64,000 bases of DNA. It comes from Fen-549 sp050011315. GTDB taxonomy: Bacteria; Actinomycetota; Thermoleophilia; Gaiellales; Gaiellaceae. This document shows, one piece after another, positions 51,412-59,831 of the stretch (its first letter is position 1; the number at the start of each line of letters is the position of its first letter). The notes below the pieces were generated by a model, which saw only the letters and a list, made by a program, of their open reading frames with translations, ran no database searches and was not told where the DNA came from. The stretch is taken from assembly GCA_050011315.1 (NCBI GenBank), contig JBEKJI010000001.1:62001-126000 (forward strand), in the 5' to 3' direction. Made by a program: the position numbers and the translations under genes.

Positions 51412-53409
51412 ATGTCTCACGACGCCGACAAGTTGATCCGCCAGCTCTCGCTGGTCGCCTTCTTGATGGCCGAGCGCCGTCCGGTAACGGCGCGCGACGT
51501 GAAGTCCAACGTCGAGGGTTACTCCGAGATGTCGGACGAGGCCTTCGCCCGCCGCTACTACGCCGATCGCTCCGAGCTGACCTCGCTGGGAGTGCCGTTG
51601 CGCTCACAACGGGACGAGTTCACAGGCGAAGAGCTTTACACACTGCGCTCCGAGCAGTACTTCCTGCCGCCGCTCGAGCTGACCAACGACGAGCTGGCCG
51701 CCCTGCAGACCTCCTTCTACTTGCTCGAGGGTAAGTTCGCCTACGCCGAGCCGCTCAGACTCGCGCTCCAGAACCTGGCCCTGGGGCGGCCCGGCTTCAG
51801 CGAGCTCCCGACCGCCACCGCCGTCCGCGTCGAGGTGCTCGACCCCGACTACTCGCCCGAGACGCCGGGACGGCTCGGCAAGCTCGAGGCCGCGATCTCC
51901 AAGCAGCGCACGGTCAAATTCAACTACTGGTCGATCTCACGTGACGAGCACTCCGAACGGATCGTCAACCCCTATGGTCTTCTCTCCGACAACGGCCTCT
52001 GGTACGTGATCGGCCACGACCTGGAGCGCGATGCGATGCGCACCTTCCGTGTCTCGCGCGTCCGCAGCGACATCCGCTTCGCCACGCGCAAGGAGCGCGA
52101 CTTCCGCGTTCCGCCCGACTTCGACATCGACGACTACCGCGGTCGCGCGCCCTGGCAGATCGGTCCCTCTCTGGGCGAAGCGAAGGTCCGGGTCGGGCGT
52201 GAGACCGCCTGGTGGGTAGAGCGCGCCTACGAAAGCTCCGGCCGAGTCGAGAACGGGGTCTTCACGACCGAGTACTCCTCGCTCCGTCTGCTCGCCTCCT
52301 GGATTCTGCGTCAGGACGGCCGGGCGGTGCCGATCGAGCCCGTGGAGCTGCGCGAGGAGGTTGCGCGCGCCCTCAGCCTGGTCGAGGAACGCCACACTGC
52401 CGCGCAGCTCGTGCCGGCGCCGGAGCGAAGCGAGCCGAGCGAGAGCCCGCAGCTCGCCGACCACCCCTCGGGGCCGGTCGCCCCGGAACGATTCGCGCTC
52501 TTACAAGCCTTGCTCGCGCACCTTCTCGCCGCCTGCGGAGACCGAAGCGATGCCGTGATCCCGGCGGGCGAAATAGTCGAGCGCCTGCGCATTCCCTTCG
52601 ACGAGCTCGAAGAGCATCTTTCACTGCTCAACCTCGTAAACTTCGGCGGCGGCTGCTACACCGTCTACGCCGAGCTCGACGGCGAGTCGGTGCGCGTCGA
52701 CAAAGAGCTCTTCGGTGACACCTTCCGGGCTCCGCCACGCCTGACGCCGCTTGAGGCACGCGCAATCCGGCTCGCGCTCGAGTTCGTCGGCCCGATGATC
52801 GCCGCCGACGCGCACACGCCACTCGAGCGCGTGCGCCGCAAGCTCGAGGAGACCTTCGGCCAGTTCGAGCTCCAGCAGACGCCCGAGACCCAGGTCAGCG
52901 AGGCCGAGGAAGATCTGATCGCGCGCCTCGCCGAGGGCATCCGCCTGCGTGAGCTGGTCGAGCTCGAATATCTGAAGGAAGGCGACGAGCAGCCCTCGCT
53001 ACGCCTTACCGAGCCCTACGCTCTCGAGCGCAAGCTGCCCTACTGGTATGTGCATACCTGGGACCGCACGACCGGCGGCGAGCGCAGCTTCCGGCTCGAC
53101 CGTATGCGCCGGGCAAAACTCACGGGCGAGCGCTTCGAGCCACGCCCCGGATTCGAGCCACGTGGGCTCCGCGACGCCCGCCGCGCGCGCATTTGGTACT
53201 CGCCCCGGATCGCCCGCTGGCGGCTGGAGCGAGGCGGAGCCTGCGCGCTCACCGACGGTGCCGCTCTCGCCGAGACTGCGGTGGGAAGCCCGGAATGGCT
53301 GGTGGGAGAGATCCTCTCCAACCTGGGCGAGGCGATCGTGCTCGAGCCCGGCGACCTGCGCGACCTGGTTGCCGCCCGGGCGCGTGAGCTGGCCGGTGTG
53401 CTGGCTTAG
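51412..53409 (+). CDS. Double WYL-domain regulator (PafB-PafC-like fusion)
   Basis: A 665-residue transcription factor with two tandem copies of a wHTH-WCX-WYL unit: N-terminal helix-turn-helix at 1-70 and first WYL near residues 170-225 (KFNYWSISRDEHSERIVNPYGLL, FRVSRVRSDIRF), second unit from about 355 with WYL at about 520-575. In actinobacteria PafB and PafC are separate proteins that form a DNA-damage regulator; here they are one chain. GGAG is five bases before the ATG. Regulator targets are unknown; no pup or proteasome gene is in the window. Confidence 0.87.
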   Translation: MSHDADKLIRQLSLVAFLMAERRPVTARDVKSNVEGYSEMSDEAFARRYYADRSELTSLGVPLRSQRDEFTGEELYTLRSEQYFLPPLELTNDELAALQTSFYLLEGKFAYAEPLRLALQNLALGRPGFSELPTATAVRVEVLDPDYSPETPGRLGKLEAAISKQRTVKFNYWSISRDEHSERIVNPYGLLSDNGLWYVIGHDLERDAMRTFRVSRVRSDIRFATRKERDFRVPPDFDIDDYRGRAPWQIGPSLGEAKVRVGRETAWWVERAYESSGRVENGVFTTEYSSLRLLASWILRQDGRAVPIEPVELREEVARALSLVEERHTAAQLVPAPERSEPSESPQLADHPSGPVAPERFALLQALLAHLLAACGDRSDAVIPAGEIVERLRIPFDELEEHLSLLNLVNFGGGCYTVYAELDGESVRVDKELFGDTFRAPPRLTPLEARAIRLALEFVGPMIAADAHTPLERVRRKLEETFGQFELQQTPETQVSEAEEDLIARLAEGIRLRELVELEYLKEGDEQPSLRLTEPYALERKLPYWYVHTWDRTTGGERSFRLDRMRRAKLTGERFEPRPGFEPRGLRDARRARIWYSPRIARWRLERGGACALTDGAALAETAVGSPEWLVGEILSNLGEAIVLEPGDLRDLVAARARELAGVLA

Positions 53410-53414
53410 GCGAC

Positions 53415-54458
53415 CTAACCGAGCGCCGTCTCGCGGCCGAGACGCTCGCGCAGACGACGAAGAGCCCAGCGGGCATGCTCGGCAAGCAGCTCGTCGCCGC
53501 CCCTGACGTAGCGCTCGAGCAGCGGCTCGTGCTCACTCGTGCCCGTGCTCGCGAGCGCGACGAGCGCGTTCCGGCGTAGAAAGCGAGGATCGCGGCGCGG
53601 GATGTAGAGGCGCTGGAAGCGCTCGATCAACTCCTCGTCACTCGCCGTCAGCCAGTCCTCGAGCGAGACGAGCGACTCGCCGCCGCCGGGCGCATCGGCG
53701 CGCCGTTTCTCTACGCCGCGGTTCCAGGGGCAGACCTGCTGGCAGATATCGCAGCCGTAGACCATCGCGCCCAGCTCTGTTCGAATCGAATCGGGGATCG
53801 CCGTCCGTGCCTGCGTCCAGTAGGACAGACACAAGCGCGCATCGAGCACGCCGGCTCGAACGAGCGCACCGGTCGGGCAAGCGTCGAGGCAGAGCCGGCA
53901 GGAGCCGCAATCGCGCTCGAGCGGCTCGGTCGCCTCGAGCTCGAGCTCGCTCACAAGCGTCCCGAGCACGATCCAGGAGCCGAGACGCGGTGCGATTACG
54001 AGCGTGTTCTTGCCGTAGAAACCGATTCCGGCACGCACGGCCGCCTCTCGATCTACATGCTCGTTCGCGTCGACGAGCACGCGCCAGGCCCCGCCGATCC
54101 TCTCGCCGAGCGCCTCGAGCGCTGCGCGGAGCTCGCCGTAGCGATCGCGCCGGGCGTGGCGGGCGAGGCGCCCCTCCCCCGCTCCCGGCTCCGGCCCGGG
54201 CTCCCAGTAAGCAAGCGCTGCCGAGACTACGCTCCGCGCTCCCTCGAGCAGGCGCTCGGGATGGCAAGCGAGCTCGGGTCGCGCCATCGTGAAGCGCATG
54301 TCGGCAAAGAACCCCTGCGCACGGCGCTCGGCTATCGCATTCTCGGCGCGCTCGTAGGGCTCGGCCGTCGCGGCGCCGATCGCGTCCAGTCCCAGCCCAC
54401 GGGCGATCTCGCGCAGCCGATCGGCGTTCATTGACGCATTGTGACGGGCGCGTGCCAT
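53415..54458 (-). CDS. queG: Epoxyqueuosine reductase
   Basis: A cobalamin/iron-sulfur enzyme that reduces epoxyqueuosine to queuosine. Two 4Fe-4S motifs, CGSCRLCLDACP and CDICQQVCPWN, and the QueG block GFYGKNTLVI are present, followed by a C-terminal HEAT-like helical region (about 300-345). 347 residues from ATG 54458 (GAGG ten bases upstream), or 338 from ATG 54431. Separate from tgt and queA by about 9 kb. Confidence 0.94.
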   Translation of the reverse strand: MARARHNASMNADRLREIARGLGLDAIGAATAEPYERAENAIAERRAQGFFADMRFTMARPELACHPERLLEGARSVVSAALAYWEPGPEPGAGEGRLARHARRDRYGELRAALEALGERIGGAWRVLVDANEHVDREAAVRAGIGFYGKNTLVIAPRLGSWIVLGTLVSELELEATEPLERDCGSCRLCLDACPTGALVRAGVLDARLCLSYWTQARTAIPDSIRTELGAMVYGCDICQQVCPWNRGVEKRRADAPGGGESLVSLEDWLTASDEELIERFQRLYIPRRDPRFLRRNALVALASTGTSEHEPLLERYVRGGDELLAEHARWALRRLRERLGRETALG

Positions 54459-54516
54459 CTCGCCGGGACCTCTCCGGATAGAACGGGGGGGCGCAATCGC
54501 TGTGATTGCAGAGACG

Positions 54517-54684
54517 CTAGGGCTTATCCCGTTAGGGATACGTGGTCGAAGGGGTTGAGCCGTGGATGCCAGGGGTCGCACGGGCCGTGAAGGCGCACTA
54601 GAAGTGCGTCGAGCGGTCTGGGCGGTCACTGGCGCCGCGGGGCAGCCGCTTCGGGCGTGTAGGCCTGGCGGGATACGCCCTTAG
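54517..54684 (+). repeat. Repeat B full copy
   Basis: A 168-bp element with ends CTAGGGCTTATCCCGTTAGG and the inverse of CCTGGCGGGATACGCCCTTA. The interior has the shared GTTGAGCCGTGGATGCCAGG block, a GCGCACT-AGA-AGTGCGT hairpin and the CTTCGGGCGTGTAGGCCTGG block. The right end contains the stop (TAA at 54683-54681) of the SufT-like gene. Confidence 0.9.
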
Positions 54685-54986
54685 TAGCCGAAGCCGAGCA
54701 GGAGCTTGGCGTCCTCGGAGAGCCGCTCGGGCGTCCAAGGGGGATCCCAGGTCAGCTGTAGATCGACCTTCTCGACACCCGGCAGCTCGCGGACGGCTTC
54801 CAGGATCTGCTCCTGAATCAGCGGCCCCGCCGGGCAACCCATCGAGGTCAGGCTGTAGCTGACGGTGACCTCGCCAGCCGCGATCTGAACGTCGTAAAGG
54901 AGTCCGAGCTCGACGATGTCGAGCCCCAGCTCGGGGTCGAAAACCTGCCGCAGCGCCTCGGTGACGTCGTCGACGGTGAGCACCAT
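54681..54986 (-). CDS. SufT/MIP18-like metal-sulfur cluster protein
   Basis: A 101-residue single DUF59 domain: VTEALRQVFDPELGLDIVELGLLYDV with the acidic DPE motif, then SMGCPAGPLI carrying the conserved Cys and a WDPPWTPE end. It acts as an accessory factor in iron-sulfur cluster delivery. No suf genes are near. The stop is within repeat B. Confidence 0.92.
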   Translation of the reverse strand: MVLTVDDVTEALRQVFDPELGLDIVELGLLYDVQIAAGEVTVSYSLTSMGCPAGPLIQEQILEAVRELPGVEKVDLQLTWDPPWTPERLSEDAKLLLGFGY

Positions 54987-54996
54987 TTCAGTCTAC

Positions 54997-55240
54997 CGGT
55001 GCCTGACTTCAGTCTGGCACCGGGGTGCAATTCAGAAGGAAGAAGTGCTCACCAGGATGAAGTGCTGCCGTAGGACGGCGCTCCCGTACTGGCACTGGTG
55101 TGCAATTCGGTAGTACCGAGGTACTAAGCGCTACCGAGCAGGCGGACTCTCATCGTTCGCCTTCGGCGGCGGGTTCTATTTAGCGGCGGCGTCTGTCTAC
55201 CGAATTGGTCGCCCGAGCCAGACTGAAGTCTGGCACGGGA
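54997..55240. repeat. Cluster of repeat C copies
   Basis: The 290-bp gene-free gap before the GlpX-like gene holds several copies of a short unit. A full copy at 54997-55034 has the palindrome GGTGCCTGACT/AGTCTGGCACC then GGGGTGCAATTC; a partial at 55089-55110 has GGCACTGGTGTGCAATTCGG; an inverted one lies at 55200-55239 (CCGAATTGG ... GCCAGACTGAAGTCTGGCAC). Further copies are at 63797-63880. No ORF is supported in the gap. Confidence 0.8.
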
Positions 55241-55276
55241 TTGCGTTGGCGCCGCTCGGAGAGGGCGAGGGTTCAT

Positions 55277-56302
55277 TCAGGCGCTGCCGAGCAGGCGCAC
55301 CTCTTCGCGGCGATCGCGGGCGAAGAAGTGGACACTGTCGATGAAGCGCACCCAGTTGCAGCGCGTACACATGACCAGGGTGTGGGTACGAGCGCTGTCA
55401 GCGAGAAAGCGAACGCCCCGCAGGAGGTCGCCGTTGGAGACTCCCGTTGCGGTGAAGATCACCTCGCCGGGCGCGAGATCGGTGGTCGTGAAGATGCGTT
55501 CGACGTCGTCGATGCCCGTCGCCTTGGCCTGCTCGATCTCGCGCCTGGAGACCGGCCACAACTGGGCCTGGAGCTCGCCGCCGAGGCAGCGCAGCGCCGC
55601 CGCCGTGAGCACGGCTTGGCGCGTGCCACCGATGCCGATCGCAAGATGGTCGTTGGTGCCGCGAATCGCAGCCGAGATCGAGGCGGTAACGTCGCCGTCG
55701 GGAATCAGCTTGATGCGCGCGCCGGCGTGGCGGATCTCGTCGATCAAGTCGTGATGCCGGGGCCGGTCGAGCACGATCGTCGTGATGTCGTTTGGGTTGC
55801 GCCCGAACGCCTCCGCGATCGTGGCGATGTTCTCGCCCACAGGCTTGCGCAGATCGATCCGATCGCGTACGCGCGGTCCGACCGCCATCCGGCGCATATA
55901 CATATCGGGCAGAGTCACGAATGCGCCCGGCTCTCCGATCGCGATCATCGACATCGCGCCCGAGCCGCCACGGGCAACCACTTCGCGCCCCTCGAGCGGA
56001 TCGAGGGCGAGATCAACCGGGATCCCACCGGCGCCGATCTGCTGCCCGGCCGCAAGCGGCCCTTCGTCGGCGGCCCCTACGACTATTCGCCCGTCGATCG
56101 GTAGGTCGCCGAGCGCGTCCTGCATGGCGGCGAAGGCCGCTTCCTCGGCTCCCTCGCGGTCGGCCCGGCCCAGCCACCGGGCGCTCGCCAAAGCCGCCGC
56201 CTCGGTTGCACGAGCGTAGTGCGAACAGCTGCAAACGGCGCCGGCCTTCTCGGCGACGGGCTCGCTCCTCTTCTTGGTCGTCTGCGTTTTCGGGGGATTC
56301 AT
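55277..56302 (-). CDS. Divergent GlpX-like sugar phosphatase
   Basis: A 341-residue homologue of class II fructose-1,6-bisphosphatase: ATEAAALASARWLGR, DPLEGREVVARGG, LPDMYMRRMAVGP, PDGDVTASI and FTATGVSNGDLL follow the GlpX order. Against E. coli GlpX (from memory) the acidic GEGEIDEAP motif is shortened to GAADEGP (residues 76-82), the Lys of DKNTAD is Arg, the Thr after DPIEG is Arg106, and the Glu in GGAPEG is Gln229. Catalytic metal ligands thus appear altered. The N-terminal 30 residues form a Cys-containing lead. It is the last gene of the cyclic 2,3-diphosphoglycerate operon and overlaps the 2-phosphoglycerate kinase gene. It may act on a different phosphate ester or be regulatory. 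Confidence 0.82.
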   Translation of the reverse strand: MNPPKTQTTKKRSEPVAEKAGAVCSCSHYARATEAAALASARWLGRADREGAEEAAFAAMQDALGDLPIDGRIVVGAADEGPLAAGQQIGAGGIPVDLALDPLEGREVVARGGSGAMSMIAIGEPGAFVTLPDMYMRRMAVGPRVRDRIDLRKPVGENIATIAEAFGRNPNDITTIVLDRPRHHDLIDEIRHAGARIKLIPDGDVTASISAAIRGTNDHLAIGIGGTRQAVLTAAALRCLGGELQAQLWPVSRREIEQAKATGIDDVERIFTTTDLAPGEVIFTATGVSNGDLLRGVRFLADSARTHTLVMCTRCNWVRFIDSVHFFARDRREEVRLLGSA

Positions 56303-57207
56303 TTCACCTTCTGTAAACGCTCTGCCCCTTCGAGCACGAGTTCGATCACAGCGCCGACTGTACGATCGACGTTCTCATTCTCTATCACCGGGACGCCCGA
56401 CTTGCGAGCCCGTTTGAGCAGGAAGTCCTGTACCTGACGGATCTCACCGAGGTTGTGAAGATACTTCTCGACCGGGCGAACGCCTTCTGTAGCGAGATCG
56501 CGGACGAAGAAGTTCGATGCGTGAATCTCCTCGTTGTAGACGACGAGAAGCGTCTGGATGACGAGCGCTCCCTCGATCTCCGAGGGCAGCATCCCGGGTA
56601 CCAGGTGCACGCCCTCGAGCACCATCGACCAGCCCTCTTCGATCGCGCGCTCGATCGAGGCGCGAACGCCCACGAGCACGTTCTTCGTCTGCTGGAGAAA
56701 GCCGCGGATAAGCGGATCTCCCTCCTCGCGCTCGGCCTCGGGTAGCGCTTCCCAGGCTTTGAAGCTGGAGTAGTGGATCGTGGGCATGAACTCTTCGGAG
56801 AAGAACGCGCGCATCGTCTGGCGGATGAAGTCGGTCGAGGAGAGGCGCGTAATCCCGAGCCGGTGCGCCGACTCGGCGGCGATCGTCGTCTTGCCGGTGC
56901 CTGTGGCGCCGCCGATGAGCAAGATCACCGGCATGTCCAGCTGGTCGAGATCGCGGTAGCGACGCAGGCGCTCGACGGCTTCGTGCCCTTCGACCGGCCC
57001 GAGAATCTCGACCGCCAGTTCGTGTAGGCGTTCCAGCTCGACCGTGCGCTCGTCTCGTTTCGCCAGGTCGATCTCCACCTGCCGTGCCAGTTCGTAGGCA
57101 CGTACGCCTCCGACTCCGACCGCGATCAGCGCGCGCGCCATCAGGCCTTTGGAATAGGGAAGGCTCTCGTCACCGAGCGGGAAGGGGTTGTGACGGTGCT
57201 GAGTCAT
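56299..57207 (-). CDS. 2-phosphoglycerate kinase
   Basis: A 302-residue kinase that phosphorylates 2-phosphoglycerate to 2,3-diphosphoglycerate. N-terminal ATP-cone-like domain (residues about 1-85, LPYSKGLMARALIAVGV), then a P-loop kinase domain: LIGGATGTGKTT (P-loop 99-107), the substrate region TRLSSTDFIRQTMRAFF and LEGVHLVPGM. The ATP-cone plus kinase layout is that of the methanogen 2PGK enzymes. The start overlaps the stop of the synthetase gene (ATGA), and the end overlaps the GlpX-like gene. Confidence 0.88.
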   Translation of the reverse strand: MTQHRHNPFPLGDESLPYSKGLMARALIAVGVGGVRAYELARQVEIDLAKRDERTVELERLHELAVEILGPVEGHEAVERLRRYRDLDQLDMPVILLIGGATGTGKTTIAAESAHRLGITRLSSTDFIRQTMRAFFSEEFMPTIHYSSFKAWEALPEAEREEGDPLIRGFLQQTKNVLVGVRASIERAIEEGWSMVLEGVHLVPGMLPSEIEGALVIQTLLVVYNEEIHASNFFVRDLATEGVRPVEKYLHNLGEIRQVQDFLLKRARKSGVPVIENENVDRTVGAVIELVLEGAERLQKVK

Positions 57208-58493
57208 CCCGGAGCCGGCTCCTTTGCCCTCGCCTGCTCCCCGAGCCGCAGGAGCGCGCTTTCGAGATCGGGCTCGCCGGCAAGCGTGACGATCTCATTG
57301 TCGACGACGGCGACCTCGCAACCGCGCGCCACCGCCTCCTCCAAGACAACGTCAACCGCCGCCGCCTTCAGCTCGACCAGGAACAGATCGGCTTCGATCG
57401 TCTCGAGCTCGGAGCGCAGCTCCTTGCGCCGGGCGAGATTGCCCGAGACGTGAACGACCTCGGCGCCGTAAGCGCTCTCGAGGTGCTCGGCAAGCGGAGG
57501 CAGCGCCGGCTCTGGAGCGGTGGTGAAGAGTGCCGTCTTCTTTCCCGCCACCGAGACGAGCGGGCGCGGCCTCATCGTGGTCGCGATCACTGGCAGCTCG
57601 GGACGGAGCGAGGCGAGTGCTTCGCGCAGCTGATCGAGCCTCTCACCGGGCTCGGCGAAGCTGAGCACGACCAGGTCTGAGACGAGGATGCGATAGGTGT
57701 TCAAATAGCCGCAGGCGAGCTCGGCATCCTGATGGGCGCTGACGACGAGCACGCGCCGGTCGGTTGCGATCGGGGGCAGCGCGGCCCCGCTTCCCTCGAA
57801 GACGACGAGATCCGGGCGGCGCTCGAGCGCCATTTCGGCGGCCTCGGCGACGTTCGAATAACCGACTGCTCCGGCCAGGCCGCCACCACAGCGCCGTGCT
57901 CCGACACTGACGATCTCACCCAGCAGCGCGTCCTCGAGATAATCGGAGGCGGCGTGTCTTCCCGTGCGCGCCAGCTCGAGCAGCTCCTCGACGCTCGGCG
58001 GCGTCTCCCGCAGCTCGGGCTCCGGCGGCCCGCCGCGTCCCATCGCAACGACGACGACCTCGAAGTGCTGCGCGCAGATGCGCGCGAGCTGGATCGCCAG
58101 CGCCGTCTTCCCAACCCGCTTGCCTGTCCCGATCACGCTCACACTGGGCAGGCCGAAGGGCTCGAGCGTCGGCGGATCGAAGCGAAAGTCGGCGCCCGAG
58201 TAGGGCAGCCCGAGCGCGAGCACGCGACTGGCGATCGCCAGGCGCTCGCGCGGGCCGAGCACCGGCTCGTCGGAGAGATCGACGACGATCTCAGGCGAGT
58301 AGGACTGGATCCCCTGCTCGATCGAGCCGACCAGAGGAACGCCGTAGAGCGCGTCGTTCTGCTCGGAGCCGAGCCGGAGCTTCTCGCCTCCACCCACGTT
58401 CACGCAGCAGGCGAACTCGTAGGGCAAGGCGGCGAGCGCGTCACGAACGACCGGCGGGTAGTGCTCTCCGTCGATCAAGGCCAGCGCGCGCAC
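57204..58493 (-). CDS. Cyclic 2,3-diphosphoglycerate synthetase
   Basis: A 429-residue ATP-dependent enzyme that closes 2,3-diphosphoglycerate to the cyclic trianion. GTG at 58493 gives VRALALIDGEHYPPVVRDAL; the long frame upstream is shadow of the phosphoesterase gene. The P-loop GTGKRVGKT is at residues 122-130, followed by VVVVAMGRGGPPEPEL, then a C-terminal domain with LVVFEGSGAALPP and VVDNEIV near the end. These features recall cDPG synthetase of Methanothermus. One-base overlap with the phosphoesterase stop (TAGTG) and four-base overlap with the kinase. Alternative: a related GTPase/ligase acting on another acid. Confidence 0.85.
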   Translation of the reverse strand: MRALALIDGEHYPPVVRDALAALPYEFACCVNVGGGEKLRLGSEQNDALYGVPLVGSIEQGIQSYSPEIVVDLSDEPVLGPRERLAIASRVLALGLPYSGADFRFDPPTLEPFGLPSVSVIGTGKRVGKTALAIQLARICAQHFEVVVVAMGRGGPPEPELRETPPSVEELLELARTGRHAASDYLEDALLGEIVSVGARRCGGGLAGAVGYSNVAEAAEMALERRPDLVVFEGSGAALPPIATDRRVLVVSAHQDAELACGYLNTYRILVSDLVVLSFAEPGERLDQLREALASLRPELPVIATTMRPRPLVSVAGKKTALFTTAPEPALPPLAEHLESAYGAEVVHVSGNLARRKELRSELETIEADLFLVELKAAAVDVVLEEAVARGCEVAVVDNEIVTLAGEPDLESALLRLGEQARAKEPAPG

Positions 58494-59299
58494 TAGCGAA
58501 TAGTCACCTCGCCTTCGATCGAGGCCGTGTACTTGCGGAAATCGAGCGTATCGGTCTCGAACTCGATGATCTTCTCGGTTCCGTGGAAGGGGTGCCTGCG
58601 ATAGACCTCGATCCTCGTTCCGCTGAATTCGATCACGTTGTAACAGGGTCTCGTGTTCCCGCGCAGGCGCAGCGAGGAGACCGTTCCGGCGTTGACGACG
58701 AAGATGTTCTCGAGCTTCCAGGCGTAGGGAACGTGCTTGTGCCCGGCCAGGACGAGATTGACTCCGGCGCGCTGCAAGCACTCGAGCGCATCGCCGGCGT
58801 CGTTCACCACGTTGCGCTCCCTGCCGGTGCCGGGCACCGGAAGCAGGTGATGGTGGAGCACGAAGATGCGCAGCGAGGCGGGGGGCGCGAACTGCTCCTC
58901 GATCCAGCGGTAGCGGCCGCGTCCGATCTGCCCGTAGTCGAGATCGGGAACGGTCGAGTCGACGGCGACGATGCTGACGCTACCGACGTGCAGAACGGAG
59001 CTGCGCTCACCGAAGAGTTGCTCGAAGTGGACATAGCCGACGTTGCGCGCATCGTGGTTGCCAGGGATAACGACCAGGTTCGGACAGTCGATGCGGTCGA
59101 GGTAGGCCTTGGCCTGGGCGTACTCGCCCTTTAAACCGAAGGTGGTCAGGTCGCCCGAGCAGACGACGACGTCCGGCGCCAGGTCGTTGACCTCGGAAAT
59201 GGCACGCTCGAGCAGATTGGGCGCGAAGTGCACCCCGCCGCAGTGCAGATCCGAGATCTGGGCGATCCGAAAAACGCGACCGTCGTTCCGGCCGGGCAT
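58493..59299 (-). CDS. Calcineurin-type metallophosphoesterase
   Basis: A 268-residue two-metal phosphoesterase. Motifs in order: SDLHCGG (about 16-22), CSGDLT (about 47-52), GNHDARN (about 79-85), FVLHHHLLP and AGHKHVPY. The cytoplasmic 3',5'-cyclic nucleotide phosphodiesterase CpdA type is the closest general pattern. First gene of the cyclic 2,3-diphosphoglycerate operon and coupled to the synthetase, so a cyclic phosphate substrate is a natural hypothesis. ATG at 59299 follows a TACACT -10 by six bases, suggesting a leaderless message. Confidence 0.88.
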   Translation of the reverse strand: MPGRNDGRVFRIAQISDLHCGGVHFAPNLLERAISEVNDLAPDVVVCSGDLTTFGLKGEYAQAKAYLDRIDCPNLVVIPGNHDARNVGYVHFEQLFGERSSVLHVGSVSIVAVDSTVPDLDYGQIGRGRYRWIEEQFAPPASLRIFVLHHHLLPVPGTGRERNVVNDAGDALECLQRAGVNLVLAGHKHVPYAWKLENIFVVNAGTVSSLRLRGNTRPCYNVIEFSGTRIEVYRRHPFHGTEKIIEFETDTLDFRKYTASIEGEVTIR

Positions 59300-59305
59300 G
59301 GCCGA

Positions 59306-59334
59306 AGTGTATGCCGTGAACACCATTCCGCGAA
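59306..59334 (-). promoter_or_regulatory. Candidate leaderless promoter of cDPG operon
   Basis: Minus strand: TACACT (59311-59306) six bases before the ATG at 59299, with TTCGCG (59334-59329) at a 17-nt spacing as a weak -35. Transcription would begin at or next to the A of the start codon, which is common in actinobacteria. The same TACACT hexamer is used upstream of 50827. Confidence 0.5.
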
Positions 59335-59408
59335 AGTCCCGCCCCAACCGGGCGCCTGACCGCCGTCCCGGAAGGCGCGTCCGACCCTACTGCTAGGCTT
59401 GTGCGCAG

Positions 59409-59777
59409 ATGGGCTTTGAAAACCTCGATTTCCAGGCATATCGCGGCTCAACACCCCCTCGTTTCGCCAATCAGGCGGAGGTTGAGTGCGCGCGGATCCT
59501 TGACTACTACCGGATCCCCTGGGAGTACGAGCCGACCTCGTTCGTGCTCGAGCAGGACGAGACCGGCCGGGTGAGCGAAGCTTTCACGCCCGACTTCTAC
59601 CTTCCCGAGCAGGGTCTCTACGTGGAGATCACGGTCATGAAGCAGTCGCTCGTGACGCGCAAGAACCGCAAGTTGCGCAAGCTGCGCGAACGCTATCCGG
59701 ACGTTCGGATCAAGCTTTTCTACCGGCGCGACGTCCAGCGCCTGGCCGAGCGCTACCGCCTCGACCTGGCTTCCTGA
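59409..59777 (+). CDS. Small PD-(D/E)xK-like nuclease-fold protein
   Basis: A 122-residue basic protein. The central block AFTPDFYLPEQGLYVEIT has the Asp and Glu spacing of the restriction-endonuclease-like fold (D in PDF, E in YVEIT), followed by basic KNRKLRKLRERYPD and a terminal helix. The lysine expected after the Glu is not at the usual place (VEITVMK). It starts 54 bp upstream of hpt and may be co-transcribed. No restriction or transposition partner is nearby. Confidence 0.68.
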   Translation: MGFENLDFQAYRGSTPPRFANQAEVECARILDYYRIPWEYEPTSFVLEQDETGRVSEAFTPDFYLPEQGLYVEITVMKQSLVTRKNRKLRKLRERYPDVRIKLFYRRDVQRLAERYRLDLAS

Positions 59778-59831
59778 AAACGGTCGCTCGCATGACTCGC
59801 CGCCCCCGCGCGGAGCCGGATCGAGGAGGAT

